DNA from: Eonycteris spelaea
Lineage: Eukaryota > Chordata > Mammalia > Chiroptera > Pteropodidae
Direction: 5' to 3'
DNA length: 64,000 bases
Assembly: GCA_003508835.1 (NCBI GenBank)
Contig: PUFA01000288.1
Coordinates: 682,001 to 746,000 of the forward strand
Shown: positions 23,804 to 36,734 of the stretch, piece by piece
Layout: each line of letters begins with the position of its first letter
How positions within the stretch are numbered: the stretch's first letter is position 1
The notes under the pieces: generated by a model
What the model was told of the DNA's origin: nothing
Databases searched by the model: none
The model's input: only the letters and a program-made list of their open reading frames with translations
Position numbers and translations under genes: made by a program

Positions 23804-26059
23804 CAGGTTTTAAGACCTGAAATGGGGGCACTTCCCCTCCAACATCTCTGGCCCCACCTTTCCCTGACACCCAGGGCTTTACCTTTGTACACCATTTAGA
23901 AAGCCCCTGAGGAACTTACTAAAACTCTGCTCATTTGGTTTGAATTTACCAATCTGATTTTAATCCAGAAACCCCGAAGCACCGCACCTGTGTCTCCTAA
24001 TAAAGGCTCATGCCCCAGGTGTTAATACTCTCTCTGCCTGCACCCTGCCTTGACCTCCCCATGTGGCCTCTTGAGGCAGGCTTTGTACTTCCTCCAAGAC
24101 CTGTGTGTGATCTGTTGAACCCACCATCTAGCACCCTGTGTTCTACTTAAAAATGTTAATTTAACAAAATTTTAACATAATCCAATTCCAAATCCCACCC
24201 TGATAGCTGGCTTTCTAGAAATAACTTGGTATAATTCATTTAGCCCAATTTCCCTAGGGGAAAAAGCCTGATATGAGGATTTAAATGTATGCTTTATTTA
24301 GAATATGCAATCCTAGTATAAATGAAAAAAATGGTAGATGGAAAAGAGGAGAATGAAAAGTTATTTAAGATTGTGCAATTCTATGCTGGCCTTTGTTTCA
24401 TGAACTATAATGAAACATGATCAGTTATTCTGCATATTTGTGTTTTTTTTCATAGAATTTCTTCATATAGGATATAGGAAAAGGCACAATGTGAAGTAGT
24501 CCATAGAAAGTAAAGTGAGAAGGAATTTAATTTCCTGTGTCCATTTATCCTGTATCCTGGTTTCCATTTGTCTAGCTGACTTTATAGGGACTTAAATTCC
24601 CCCTCAGGGAGGTTGTGCCATCCAACTCTTTGACAGCTGTTTGGACAACCAAATCCTAACTATGACATGGCAGTTCATCCAATTCTGAACATAATCAAGG
24701 GAGCCATAGACTCAGCAAGTGACCAGTAGGCTCATGGTAATAGCCAGTGAGCGGCCCAGTAATCCAGGACAAAAACATTTTTGTCCAGACCATATAGCAA
24801 AATCTTAAGACCCCAACTGTAATAGATGTGCTGTGGTAGCAGCTGAGACATAGAAAAATCTATAGAACTGGGAGGTAGGCAAGGCTGATTAAATATGAGG
24901 AGATACATAAGATGTGTCTAACATGACCACTATAGGCTAGAGTGAGTCAGGAGGTTTTGTATAAGTAGTAAAACATACAGGATCTTAACTGGGAAAAGGA
25001 ATGGAAGTGAGTAAAGAAGTAATTCAAGGTATAAGGACAGTGGGATCCTAGAGGATTGTGATAAGGAAATGCAGAATTTTTTTCACCCAGAATTGTATCC
25101 AGCTCATTCTAGAATGGCAAAGCCCATAATGAGACATTACCAAGACCCATCTACTAAGTTTGTAGCTACTCCAGCATGCTTGTAGCAATCAGAAAGCTGA
25201 CATGATGAGAGTATTTAATGGGACCCATGCTTGCCTTTTAGCATTGTAGATTTATGCAAATGTATTTTACATTCAGAGTTCAGACTCAAGAAATTTATAA
25301 ACAATTTTGCATCTGAAGCTTCCTCTAAATGCTTGAGCATGAAGACTCAATTTAAGTAATCAGTACATTTGTAGAGAGAAGTCACAAATCAGTTACACTA
25401 GATGGAGCTGTGAATAGGACTGAGCCCGGACACTCAGCTCAATCAGAGGATTCTGTTCTGGGTGGAAGCAGAAAACAAAGGAAATGATTCCTCTGGATTT
25501 CCAGGGGCAGGGTACTGAGCCCAGTTTGCTGTCACTTCTGATCAGGAGATGGCAGAGGACGATCAGAGAAGCCAAACTGAATAATTAGTCATGTTGAATG
25601 CTAACGTATCACAAGCAACTCATCTTATCCCAATAGAGTAAGAAATGCTCACCTGACCAATGCATTGGGATATCATGCTGGCCTCCAGGACATCAACTTC
25701 ACTTTACCTGATCAAAATATATGGTCACAATCACATCAAATTCTCCTTGAGGCAGAGAATAACATCAAACTGAAGTTCCTGTACGTGTATGTATTTCATG
25801 TCTACACACAGGTGCACCTGTTATACTTAGGCTTGCTCTAGGAGTTAGTCTTCTTTTTTGCCACTCTCAGTTTTGTCATTCTATTCCTTTAGTTGACTCC
25901 TGTTGACTCTACATGTCCCTTGATGCATCAATTTATTTTCCTTCACTCCGCTCTTGTGTGAATTCAGTCTTCACTGCTAAGTGTTTATCACACATATTTA
26001 TCAATGTTCAAAATAGTTCAAGAGAGTGGAGCAAGTCCTAACCGGAGGGTAGGGGAAAT
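23804..26059. other. Unassigned sequence
   Basis: No gene, RNA or clear repeat recognised over about 2.2 kb. The longest open frame is only 60 codons. Confidence 0.4.
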
Positions 26060-26335
26060 ATGAAGGGAACTCAAGTAGAGATGACATCTCATCTTGCTTC
26101 CTCTATAAACCTTTTCCAAAAAGCAGCCTCACCATGTAGAACTGGCCTCTGCATTCTATACACATTTGTATATTCCTTTAGGATAGCCTTACAATGTACT
26201 TTTTTGCTTCCTTGTTGCCCTGGACTGGTCTTAGATATGACAGCTTATGAATCTCCTTATCCCTAGAACCCTGTTCAGTATCTGGTAAGAAGCTTTGTAA
26301 ACATTGGCTGAATTATGAATAAATGAGGCTTTGAC
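26060..26335 (+). repeat. L2 (LINE-2) 3' fragment
   Basis: The text drifts through L2 3'-end landmarks: a CCTAGAACCCTGTTCAGTAT block, then AACATTGGCTGAATTATGAA TAAATGA at the end. L2 is an ancient LINE with no coding capacity left here. Confidence 0.6.
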
Positions 26336-26514
26336 TCAACCTGAACCAATACTCTCATCGAAGTAGAAATAAAAATTATGAATTAATAAGTCAATTGTAT
26401 TTTTAAAATAAGTTAAAAAATAACCTTTTTTTCTGTTGGTAGATAAAATTAGAGAGAATTAGGTTATTGAATAAGGATGTTATTGCTCCTTGGTATGTAC
26501 AAAAAGGAGCTGAA

Positions 26515-26765
26515 AACTTAAGTCTACACAAAAACCTGCATATGAATGCTTATTAGCAGCTTTATTCATAATTGTCAAAACTTGGAAGTAACTAAGATGC
26601 CTTCAGTAGGTGAGTGGGTAAATACACTGCAGTTTATCTGCAAAATGGAATATTATTCAGTGTTAAAAAGATATTAGCTATAAGCCACAAAAATATATGG
26701 AAGAAACTTAAATGAATATCACTAAATGAAAGAAGTCAATCTGAAAAGGCTAGTACTGTATGATT
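26515..26765 (+). mobile_element. L1 3' fragment (ORF2 end)
   Basis: ACACAAAAACCTGCATATGA, then a TATTAGCAGCTTTATTCATA block and AATGGAATATTATTCAGTG match the L1 ORF2 C-terminal and 3' region on the + strand. Confidence 0.85.
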
Positions 26766-26770
26766 GTAAA

Positions 26771-26895
26771 GTTAGGTGGCACCTTTTTTACAGATAAAGA
26801 AATCAACACTTAGAAAGGTTAAGTAACTTACACAAGATATACAATTAGTATCCAGCTATGTTCTGACACCAAATTTCCTGCTCTGAACTATCCTA
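26771..26895 (-). repeat. MIR fragment
   Basis: TTTTACAGATAAAGAAATCA, then AAAGGTTAAGTAACTTACAC, the reverse complement of MIR. It sits directly against the L1 fragment. Confidence 0.65.
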
Positions 26896-27159
26896 ACTTT
26901 TGGTCTTTCAGCGCATATTTCTCTCCAGAGGACTCTACATGAGGCTACCCAAATATCAGACATCCTGCTGGCAGTATTGTATTAGCTAAAGAGATCCCAA
27001 GAGGAATCAGTCATGGAGTTCTGAGAGCCATTATTCCAGGCCTTGTTTGATTGGCTTGGTAAACATCAGTATATCAGTATGCTCAGCATAATTTCATGAT
27101 AAGCAGAAACGGTTTTCTCCAAAACAAGATACTGCAACTCCACCCACACATGGACTCGC

Positions 27160-27305
27160 ATACTTGTTTATTGTCTAGGTTCCTTACTAGAATTTAAACT
27201 CTACAATCATCTTGATTCACAATAGATAGATCTAGCATAGTAGCCTACCAATGAATGATGAATGAATAAATGTATAAATGAATGAAATGAACAAATAAAT
27301 GGAAA
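27160..27305 (+). repeat. L2 3' end
   Basis: Ends in repeated GAATGA/TAAATGA units (27250-27300), the typical L2 terminus. It is preceded by a TTTAAACTCTACAATCATCT block. Confidence 0.65.
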
Positions 27306-27349
27306 AATACATGGACATATTGCTTATCACTTATATTATCAAATTTGCC

Positions 27350-27430
27350 AAATGTTGCATCACATTTTATAGGCAAGAAAGGAGACCCAGAGAGATGAGT
27401 GATGTGCTAAGATCACAGTTAATGTTGTTA
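27350..27430 (-). repeat. MIR core fragment
   Basis: TTTTATAGGCAAGAAAGGAG then ACCCAGAGAGATGAGTGATG, the reverse complement of MIR core. Short and decayed. Confidence 0.5.
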
Positions 27431-28139
27431 TGGCCTTAAAAAAAAAAATTCCACTTGACCTTCAGAGAAGCAGTAGAGAGAGCCATTGCAGAGTTAGAAT
27501 TTCATTGAGGTCTTGCAATTCCAGATCCAAAACAGAGTGTGGAAAGCAAATGCTAACAAACTTTGGGGAGAAAATCAAGAATAAAATAGAAAAGAAAGTA
27601 ATCATAAGTAAAAAAAGAATGCACAAGAGAAAAAAATAAAAATCAACTTGCAAATTACTACACAAATGTTGCTAGAGCCTAAACTAGGAAGTTCTGGTTT
27701 TTTATAGAGCAGAGATACAAGTGACATTGAGGCAAGTTGGAAGGTCAGAGATGGCCTTCACGCTGGCCTCAGGACACTCAGGAAGACCCCAGCAGCCTGC
27801 CAGGCCTATAGAGAGAAGGTCTGCAAACCTGACCCACCCCTGCTTACTGCCTTTGCAGATACTTGCATATTTGTAAATAGTCTCCTCTTTGCTACCTCTA
27901 AAGAATGAAATTCAGCCAAAAATTGGCATCTGAGATCAGGGCCCCCACATAACACAAAGATTCCTGAGGTTATAGCTGCCAATCTCTCTTCCTCAGTATA
28001 AAATTTATTATGGGTCTTCCAAAGGACAAGGTTCCTGTCCATTTAGATTACCACTGGAACAGCATCATTAATACACCCAACAGAGTGCTTAACGTTAACA
28101 GCACCTAGCAAAACTTGGTGAAAGAATGGCAGAGGCCTC
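27431..28139. other. No recognised feature
   Basis: Unassigned. The 69- and 78-codon frames here match nothing I recognise. Confidence 0.4.
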
Positions 28140-29003
28140 TCCTTTTATTTATTTATTTATTTTTAATTTATTAAGAACATCCAATAGGAAATCTACCCTC
28201 TTAACCAATTTTTTAAATATAGCATACAAGATTAGCTATAGCCACTATGTTGTAAAGCAGAGCTCTAGAATTTATTCAGCTTGCATAACTTAACCTTATA
28301 CCTATTGATTAGCAACTCTTCATTAGTAACTCCCCAGCCCTAGGCAATCACCATTCTACTCTGTTTCTATGAGTTTAACTATTTTAGTTACTGCATATAA
28401 GTAGAATCATACATTCTGTGATCATTTTATTTCAACTTATCATAATATTCTCCAAGTTCATTCATGTTGTTTTGAATGGCAGGACTTTCTTCCTTTTCAA
28501 GGCTAACTAATATTCCATTGTATGCATTACACTACATATTCTTTATCCATTCATCCATTGATAAACAGTTAGATTGTTTCCACATCTTGCCTATTTGAAT
28601 AATGCTGCAATGCTCATGGGAATGCAAAAATTTCAATTATTTTAGATAAATTTATTTAGATAAATATCCAGAAATGGGATTGCTGCATCATATGGTAGTT
28701 CTATTTTTAATTTTTTGAGGAATCTTCATACTATTTCCACAGTCACAGCATCATTTTACTTCCTACCAACAAGGTTCCAATTTTTCCACATCCTCAGAAA
28801 CACTTGTTATCTTTTGAGTTTTTTTGATAATAACCATCTTAACAGGCATGAGGTGATATTGCATTGTGATTTTGATTTGCATTTTCCTGATAACTAGCGA
28901 CATTAACATGCTTTTTCAATGCTTATTAGCCATTTGTATATCTTCTTAGGAGACACGTCTATTCAAGTTTTTACCAATTTTTAAATTGGGTTATTTGTTT
29001 TTT
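28140..29003 (-). mobile_element. Antisense L1 3' end (about 0.86 kb)
   Basis: The minus strand carries the L1 3' UTR and ORF2 end. On the + strand the landmarks are TTTATTTATTTATTTATTTT at the left, CATTCATCCATTGATAAACA, AATATCCAGAAATGGGATTG and CTTAACAGGCATGAGGTGAT. It is 5'-truncated, as most L1 copies are, and has no intact frame. Confidence 0.9.
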
Positions 29004-29009
29004 GCTATG

Positions 29010-29130
29010 AGATTTGAAAATGAGAACCAGAGAGGTTGAATGCCTTGCTCAGGGTCACACGTTTAGCAGTCATAGCTGGGAAAAACCTGCATATATTCCC
29101 ATTCATACCAGGCTGGCTCTAGGCTCAGTC
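29010..29130 (-). repeat. MIR fragment
   Basis: GAGAACCAGAGAGGTTGAAT then GCCTTGCTCAGGGTCACACG, the reverse complement of MIR core, directly after the L1 fragment. Confidence 0.7.
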
Positions 29131-29464
29131 AGTTTGCCAGACTCAGCCAGTCTGCCAGATTTTTGAGATTACAAAGAAAACTCTTCTAAATCCTTCTTTC
29201 ACTCAGTGGCAAGCTGCAGGAAGCCACTCCTGAAAAATAAAATAAATATGCTGGAGGGCAGAAATATTTCAATAAAAACATGTTTTACCTCTTAATACTT
29301 CTGCAATCCAAATGCTGGGAACACTTTGCTAAGCGCTGTAAGCCACCAGCACACAGAATTAGTTATAAGCCTTTTTCTTATGTATCTGACACTTTCCTAT
29401 GAGGGCATAGAGGTGCTGGAGAGATAGGGGCATAAAGAAAAGGGGTAAGCATTGATTGGAGGGA

Positions 29465-29585
29465 TCTGCTAGGGTGACCAACCTCTCTTGCTAGTCCGGA
29501 TTATTCTGGTTTCAACTGAAAATTCTACATTTTGGAAACCTTGCACCAGGATGCAGAAGTCCTGATTTTGGGAAATGGATACAGA
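29465..29585. repeat. Possible DNA-transposon terminal segment
   Basis: GGGTGACCAACCTCTCTTGC and the following text resemble the ends of some mammalian DNA transposons. It lies 400 bp upstream of the hAT transposase remnant, so it could be that element's 5' end. I could not find a clear matching inverted repeat downstream. Confidence 0.3.
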
Positions 29586-29984
29586 AATTTAGGGAAAAGG
29601 TACAAAACTCATACAGTAGCCCTCCAAAATAGGGAAAAGCAACACCGTTTTTAGTGTCCACTTGGCTATGGCACCAATTAGCTGTTTTACATAGTCACTG
29701 TGTTTTTCCCTTTGATATTGGCAGCCATACTCTGTAGTCCATGTAGCCGCATGCATTGTTGCATCCCTTGAAGCAATGTGTCTCATCATGTAATTATGGT
29801 GTAATGGTGAGCATTAATAGTCCACTCATGACATTGCCTTTGGATTAATTGTTATGCTTTGTGTCAAGATTGTACTAACTTAATTTTTAACATGATGAAT
29901 ATTGTGACCATGTTTCCTAAGAGTTCAGATAATGAAACTGAAATGATTACAGTACCAACACTGATATGACCCAGTTATCACTGA

Positions 29985-30900
29985 AAACAAGGCTAAAGGA
30001 TTATGTTACTTTAATGACAAGATGAACAGACACGTGAAACTGGATTAGAGAGGTAAATAACCAAGCAGAGCACCCTGTACAATATTCAGAAAATGATTAG
30101 GGATTGGTAAGTCCAGGCCGAGAATAGGAACATATGTCTAAGTCAATTAAAAGTTCTCATTTCCCAAAATGATATGAAAGATCAGTCTTCAATAGTGGTG
30201 GCAGAATTAGCTTGGACCTATGGCAAGAACAAATACGCATTATCATTCTCTTGCATTCTTCTCTTTATTGCTCTATGAGACTGAGTAGAGATATTTCCTC
30301 ACTTAGAAGTTGCAACTAAAGTGCCCTCTGGAGAACAAAAGGGAAATTTTGATGACAGGTATGTCAGTCCTTACAATTTAGAGCTGTTTTCTGTCAGATC
30401 TTACCAACAACCATGCTTTGCACAGCATATCAAGTGATATTTTAAATCATATCAAGTAAACAACAGTCCCTAAATCTTAGGTACTTTGATTTGAAAAAAT
30501 GAAACTTGAAATAATCTTGATTCTATGAAAATTTTAATAAAACAAAGAAGACATTTAAAAATTATTGATATCTTGTCTAAAACATTAAACCTGACTTTGC
30601 TCATATATCTGCATATTCAGCAGATAGTGCAACTGTAAATTTTGGCAAATTCCGTTCAGTCAGTAACTTACCAAAGAAAATGACTAGGGCTTACCCGCTG
30701 AATGTCCTGTATATTGCTGTACACAGCCCTGCTTCAGCGAATACAGTTTGCTATCCTCTGAGATTGTATCACTTTTCAGTTTCATCTAACCTACAGAAGC
30801 ACTGAGATTTCTCATGATGAAATAATTGATATCATTCCTTAGACATAGGCTTACTAGACACCTGACATTGCTGTGAAAGTGTTGGCCTGCCATCATCTCA
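29985..30900 (+). pseudogene. hAT-superfamily transposase fossil
   Basis: Conceptual translation shows blocks in the order expected for a BED-finger hAT transposase. Near 29990-30150 there is a CYFNDK start and a spaced Cys block, resembling the N-terminal zinc-finger region. At 30165-30275 an open stretch reads VVAELAWTYGKNKYALSF, and in the same frame past stops come IFPHLEVATK and SPYNLEL. At 30581-30802 a 74-codon open stretch in another frame contains SADSATVNFGKF, close to the 'DNxNxNFGG'-type motif before the second catalytic aspartate. The frame change lies between about 30430 and 30580, and several stops break the rest. In live elements this enzyme cuts and pastes DNA; this copy is dead. 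The exact family is not assigned. Confidence 0.7.
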
Positions 30901-31173
30901 TATTTTCAAAATGTGGAACCAAAAGAATATCCTTTCTAATTTGGAAAATATTTGGGGAAAAGAATGGAGAAATAGATTACAGTAAAAATTTAATGTTTAT
31001 GCTCTTTCTTTAAAACTGGTAATCTTCAAAGAGATTCTAGGAGTCAAGGAAAGACAAATAGACTCTATCTAAGTTGTTGGACATTTCATGGATTTCAACA
31101 AAAAATCATCAAGTGAAAAATAGCTCACCATTTGATTATAAGATGCTTTCTTACTCAAAATAATGTCATTAGA

Positions 31174-31380
31174 TGAAGGGTTAAAGAAGTACAAATTAGT
31201 AGTTGATAGATGGTCACGGGGGGATAAGAGCACAGTATAGAGAATGCAATTAACATTAATGTAATGACTAGGTGAAGAGCCAATTTTATAAACTATATAA
31301 ATGGCCAACCAAAGTACTGTGTACTTGAAACTAATAAAATAAATTAAAATTAATAATAATAATAATAATATATAATAATA
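31174..31380 (+). mobile_element. Short L1 3' insertion with target-site duplication
   Basis: A 5'-truncated L1 tail: AGAAGTACAAATTAGTAG, a TGTGTACTTGAAACTAATAA block, then an AATAAT-rich tail. TAATGTCATTAGA (31161-31173) and TAATGTCATCAGA (31381-31393) flank it, matching at 12 of 13 positions, and look like its target-site duplication. The minus-strand 130-codon frame (31069-31461) runs through this tail and is a by-product. Confidence 0.8.
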
Positions 31381-31393
31381 TAATGTCATCAGA

Positions 31394-34300
31394 AAGGATA
31401 GCCAACTTAACCAGAACTTTCTCAGTTTCTTTACTAAAACTGTAATTTGTTTTAAATCCAACTTTTATTTCACAAATTTTACTTATTTAAAACCATTTCC
31501 CCTGAGAAAGATAGATTTAACTTTTGATGGCATTCAGTGTGCCTTTAAGTGTTTAAGAAATGGACAGTACAGATAGGGGTAGCTCTATGATAAATTTAGG
31601 ATGTAGAGGACCTTAATTGACCAAAACAAACCTACAAGTCCAAAGTGAATGACATTTTTGAGAGCTAGAAACTAAGTCCAACAAGTATAAAAAACTTGCT
31701 GTTGCTGATAAATAAAAAATCTAAGAATTCCATGCTTTGTTGAGAGAACATTTAGCTTTCGCTCATCACATTGGACTGGCCCCTTGATAAGAGTAACCTG
31801 CAGGTCAAAGTGAATTTTATGTGTGACTTTATTTAGGCTTCTCACTTCATGAAAGAAAACTGTTCTAAATACTTCAGGTAGTTCAGAAAAATACCAAAAA
31901 ACAAAAAAGAAAGGACAAAAATATACTACTACATAATGGAAGGAAAGAAAGAACCTATTATTAGTTTTTTAAATATTATTTTTTAAAATACTCAATATGA
32001 CATATATTTAATGCCTATTTAATTAGTCTACAGTATTGATGTTATCTTTTTAAAAATACTTCACATTTATATATCTTAATACATAATAATATAACCTACA
32101 AAATATAAATATCCAATAAAAAGTTTAAAAACTTTATATCAGAGAATTAAAAAATGTAAAAAATGTATTAATCTTAGCATTTGTTTGTTTAAAAACAGCA
32201 TTTATAGAAACAGAAATTCAAATAGTATAGAGTACATAATTTCATATAAACACACTTTCATAATGTTTCTGACAAAAGTAGTATACATGTAGTTCTAGTT
32301 AAGTTGCCAGGAGTGGACAATAAATGAATGTCAGTTTGGGTTCTGTCTAGAAAAAAATATGAGAAACACAACCCTGGAAGCCATGATGCTCATATGAGAA
32401 ACTCCACATGCAAGTTGTAATCAGGTAAGTTAAAGAAGCATGGTTAATAATGCCCCAGAAAACAATTAAGACCCATAAATGATTACTTAAAGTCCAGGAA
32501 TGATTTATCATCCCTAGAGCTTATATGTTTCATATGTTCATTTTTTAGACTATAAACTGTGCTGCTTGGGGTGGAAAGGGCCAAAAAAACCTATCATGTA
32601 TATTATTATTACTATATATTATACTATGATGGCTTATTCTTGTCTAGTTTGGCTGTCTCAGATTGCTCTAAAAATTCATCACTTTGTTTTCTCAAGGAAG
32701 GAGGGAGCCCTGTAAATCACAGGGAATGTCGAACTGCCTAGCCCTCCTTCCTGAGTTCTTCATGTTTCTACTTTTCTGCATCCAAGTCCACATTCTCTCT
32801 GGAATCAGACCAATATTCTTGGAACTTCAGTTTTCCCCAAACCATGTAGGACCACTCTGGTATTGAACAGGGCCTGAGCTCAGCTCAGAGACTGACACTA
32901 ACTTACCTATTACACGGGTTTGGCTAACTTTTCCCTTTGCTTCTGGAAAGAATCCAATGAAATAAACAATTTATTATTTTTTTGATTTGCCCCAGGGTCT
33001 GAGGCTCAGGGGTCTGTGGACATAAAGAAAAGGGGATCTGGGAAGCAGCCAGATCTCTTGTGCACTCAGTTAGGAGATGGGGAATAGGCTGTAAACCCTT
33101 GAGGCAAAAACTGTCTGAATGAAGGCACTTCAATGACAGCTATAGCCATCAGGGAAGAGTGGATTGAAGTGGGCCAGGGGCTGTACCTGAGCCCTTGTTT
33201 TGTTGGCATCTTCTATTCCAAAATTCTCAGATGTAAGGACTACCTTTGGGGCACACTTCTGGGAAGAGTTAGGAGGGGTCTTGTGTGGGAAGAGGTGGGA
33301 GGATTCTTTACACTGTACTGGGCTTTGGAAACATTATAAATTACTTTGAATAAGATGAATGGAGCCCCAAGGGAGGAATATCTACCAGTCCAGGACTGTA
33401 AGCATTATGAACTGCTGTGTCTAGCAAGGACTAGAGAATCTGGTTCCATTTCTATAACACTTAGGATTCAATCTTAGGATTTGGGATTGGTAATTGCTTT
33501 GGTAAAGGCTTGTCTGCCTTTAGTGCTCCAAAAGGACTGAGGGAGTCTGGTGTTTTGTTCTTTAACAAGTGACTCTAAGGTAGTCAGAGAATTTAGATCA
33601 TAGCCTGGTCTCTGTTGTTTTGGGTTACTGAGACAGTCACAAGACTTCTCATGGGGGAGTAAAAAAAGGAGAATCCATAGGTCCTCTTTTCAACTTGACA
33701 CATTTATGCCATACCTGGCCATATATTTTCCCTCCAACTTCTCTGGGCCTTCCTTTTTCCTAACCTCCAACCTTTTAGTATAGCATATGTACACTTTGTA
33801 CAATTATTTTACACGGAATATTAGCTGGGTCCAGATTTAACCCAGAAAGATCCGGCTTTGACCCCATCGATTTGCAGTCTGGAAAGTCTGGACTTTTCCT
33901 GTAATTTTTGCTAATTCCCAGCACTCAGAATTTCCCAGAATTACCCTTGCCTCCAACCTCTCTTGCACAAACCCAAGTATTAAACTCAACACCCTCTCAA
34001 GTTCCTCCAAAGAAACCACTTTCACAGAAAAGCATTAGGGAACAATGTGGGGTTTTTAAAAAATGCTAACATAAAGATAACAGGGAGAAGTTATTAGTCT
34101 ATCCCACAGCAAATAATTATTTTAAAAATTACTTCCTGTAATGGTTTTCTTTCCTAAGACCTTAAGGACTACTCTGTTCCTGCGGTCTCTCAAATCACCC
34201 CCTTCCATGCATGCACTGTTCATCCTAAGGGTCCATCCCTCTTCTCATCCAGATACCAGACCAATCTAACTTTTAAGATTCTTCTCTGTATTTGTTCAGA

Positions 34301-34541
34301 GCAATTTAGTTCTCCCACTCCCTGCCCCAAATGGTACACCCTAACCATCTCAATTTGGAGAATGGGTGAGACCTTCTCTTGAAGCATAATCCAAACTCTT
34401 AAGAGGGTAGTCGGAGCTATATCCAGCAATATCTTTGTTATATTTTGGATTACACTATGGTGAAAGGCTTCCTGATTTTTCATTCTACTTTATAACGTTT
34501 CACTAAAATCTCTGTTGGAGTCTTAATAATCCTTAAAAATA
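31394..34541. other. Mostly unassigned sequence
   Basis: About 3.1 kb with an A/T-rich part (31900-32330) and a more mixed part (32500-34500). Nothing could be named. Open frames are at most 87 codons and unrecognised. Confidence 0.4.
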
Positions 34542-34613
34542 TTGATATAGATAGGCAGGATAGATGATAGATGATGATAGATAGATGATAGATAGGTAGA
34601 TAGATAAAGATAA
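34542..34613. repeat. Imperfect (GATA)n microsatellite
   Basis: ATAG/GATA units with interruptions (GGCAGGATAG, GATGATAG). Imperfect, so probably old. Confidence 0.9.
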
Positions 34614-35939
34614 ATTTATATTATCTCCCTATATTAGGCAGGCACATGAGAATTAAAATAATTGCAATTTCATAATTAAATTTATAAACTGGTGAAATTC
34701 ACCACTGTATCTTTCCTTTTCTCTTATTTCTTTAATGTCCAGTGAGTTTTAATGAATTGGCCAGGACTCATTAATGAGTCCAACAGAGCTGATAGATCCT
34801 CTCTTTGTCTGTTTTCTTTGCAAAAAGACTTTATCCACAGTCCCCTACCTTTAACACTTCTCTCTCCTGGCTTGCCTAGCCGCAGGGGTCTATTTCTGTT
34901 GAGAAAAGTCCCTCTGCACAGCCTATTATTTCTAGTATCATAATCCAGGCCTGATTCTGGCTCTGAGTAGCATTAAAGGATACAAGAATATTGTATAAAA
35001 TCACCCTTCAAAGTTTGAGCAAAAATAATCTCCAGAATGAGGATTTTCCAGGTGGTAGAAGTGTTTAAAAAATGGCTGGTTGACTGTATTCTTCAAAAAT
35101 TTCTAAGCCATAATAGATTAAAACAAACAAACAAAAGACTGTGGAAATTTTACAGATTAAAGGAGACTAAGAGATATGATATCACAAATCAGTATGCGAT
35201 CAGTCTTTCACTGGAAAAAAACAATGCTTAAAAAAAGACATTATAAATTGAGAAACTGAAATACAAGCAGTAAATTAGATTTAAGTTCTGTATTAATAAT
35301 CAGCTTACTGAATTTGTTAATATTGTCAGTATAAAAGAATATTTTTTCAGAAATACACACTAAAATATTTTAGAGATAAGAGGTCCCTAAAGTAAGATGT
35401 ACATAATTTATTATCAAAGAAATGTTCAGTTCAAAGGAAATATGAATGGCTTTACATCTAGAGAGATTAGCAAAGGGGAAAAAATCTTTAAAATAGATAA
35501 ATCCAAATAAAAGGTATAGGTGTGATTCTTTTCTATCACAGCTTTACAATTTTAAAATTATTTCCAAATAAGCTTTTTAAAATAGCTCATTGACTTGGCC
35601 CCCCCATTTTGAACTTCTCTGATTTTATTTCTCATAGCTGTCACTATCACTGGTGGTCCCTAGAAGCACACCACAGATGCTTAATGAGTCTGGATGAGGA
35701 GAAGACCAGGACAGGCACTGCAGGGAATGAAGCTAGAGCTGGTGTATGAACAATTCAAAATATCTTGAGCTGCTATGCAAAGAAGGTGATTGCAGTCCTA
35801 CATCACTTCTGGAGATGGTAGGAAAGAAGCAAGAGGAAAAAATAACTAATATCAGTGAGAAAGGTTTTGAATTAGAACTAGATTTAGCATGTGGGTTTTT
35901 TGGTTTTTGTTTGTTTTCCTTAAGAAAAAATCTATTTTG
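34614..35939. other. Mostly unassigned; possible ancient repeat at 35085-35410
   Basis: A/T-rich. The part ending TTTTTTCAGAAATACACACT AAAATATTTTAGAG resembles a common old mammalian repeat on the + strand, but I cannot name the family. No gene seen. Confidence 0.35.
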
Positions 35940-36580
35940 TGTTTTTTTTAAATTGAGCTGTACATATTTAATGTACACATCTTGATGAGTTTTAAGATAA
36001 TTGTATACCTCTAAAACCATCACCATTACCACATAAAATGCCATAAAGTCAACTCTCATTTCTGAAAGATATAATTTCCCCCTCGTGTTTTTTTTGATAA
36101 AAACATTTAACAAAAGATCTACCTCTTAACAAATTTTAAGTATACAATACAGTATTGTTAACTATATGCACGATGCTATAAAGTAGATCTCCAAAACATA
36201 TTCATCCTGCTTAACCGCAACTATGTAGTCTTTGACCAACACTTCCTCAGTTACCTCTTCCCATAGCCTCTGGAAACCACCATTTTATTCTCTCCTCTAT
36301 GAGTTTGATCATTTTTAATTCCTGATACAACTGAGATCATGTAGTATTTGTTCTTCTGTGTCTGACTTATTATACTTAGCAAGTTCATCCATGTCGTTAT
36401 AAATGGCAGCATTCTCTTTTATTAAGGCTGACTAATATTTTTTGTATGTATATATACCACATTTTCTTTATTCATTCAGCAGCCAATGGACACTTAGACT
36501 GTTTTCATATCATGGCTATTTTGACTAATGATGCAATGAACATGGGAGTGCAGATATCTCTTTGAGCTTTCAACAATATT
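35940..36580 (-). mobile_element. Antisense L1 3' end
   Basis: + strand landmarks of a reversed L1 tail: AAATTGAGCTGTACATATTT, ATGCTATAAAGTAGATCTCC, CAAGTTCATCCATGTCGTTA and TTATTCATTCAGCAGCCAAT. Truncated, with no coding frame left. Confidence 0.85.
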
Positions 36581-36734
36581 TCAGAGAAACATGCAACCCT
36601 AGATTGGCTTCACTCAAGTTAATGCATGTGAATAGTTAAAGTGAAGCTGTGTGTTTCTGCAGCTCTCCACTAATCCATTCTGCAGGTGAAGACTTAGAGC
36701 ACTTTCTTGCTTGCTCTCCTTGAACAATGTTCAC

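Noticed and set aside
23653..23895. Minus-strand frame with a Ser-Pro repeat, like a low-complexity protein
   Set aside because: The Ser-Pro run is simply the GGAGAA microsatellite read on the other strand.
31069..31461. 130-codon minus-strand open frame, among the longest in the window
   Set aside because: It runs through an L1 3' tail and its target duplications, with a Leu/Ile/Tyr-rich A/T translation and no domain.
29465..31600. A complete hAT transposon with both inverted ends
   Set aside because: A possible left end (29465) was seen, but I found no convincing matching right end or 8-bp target duplication.
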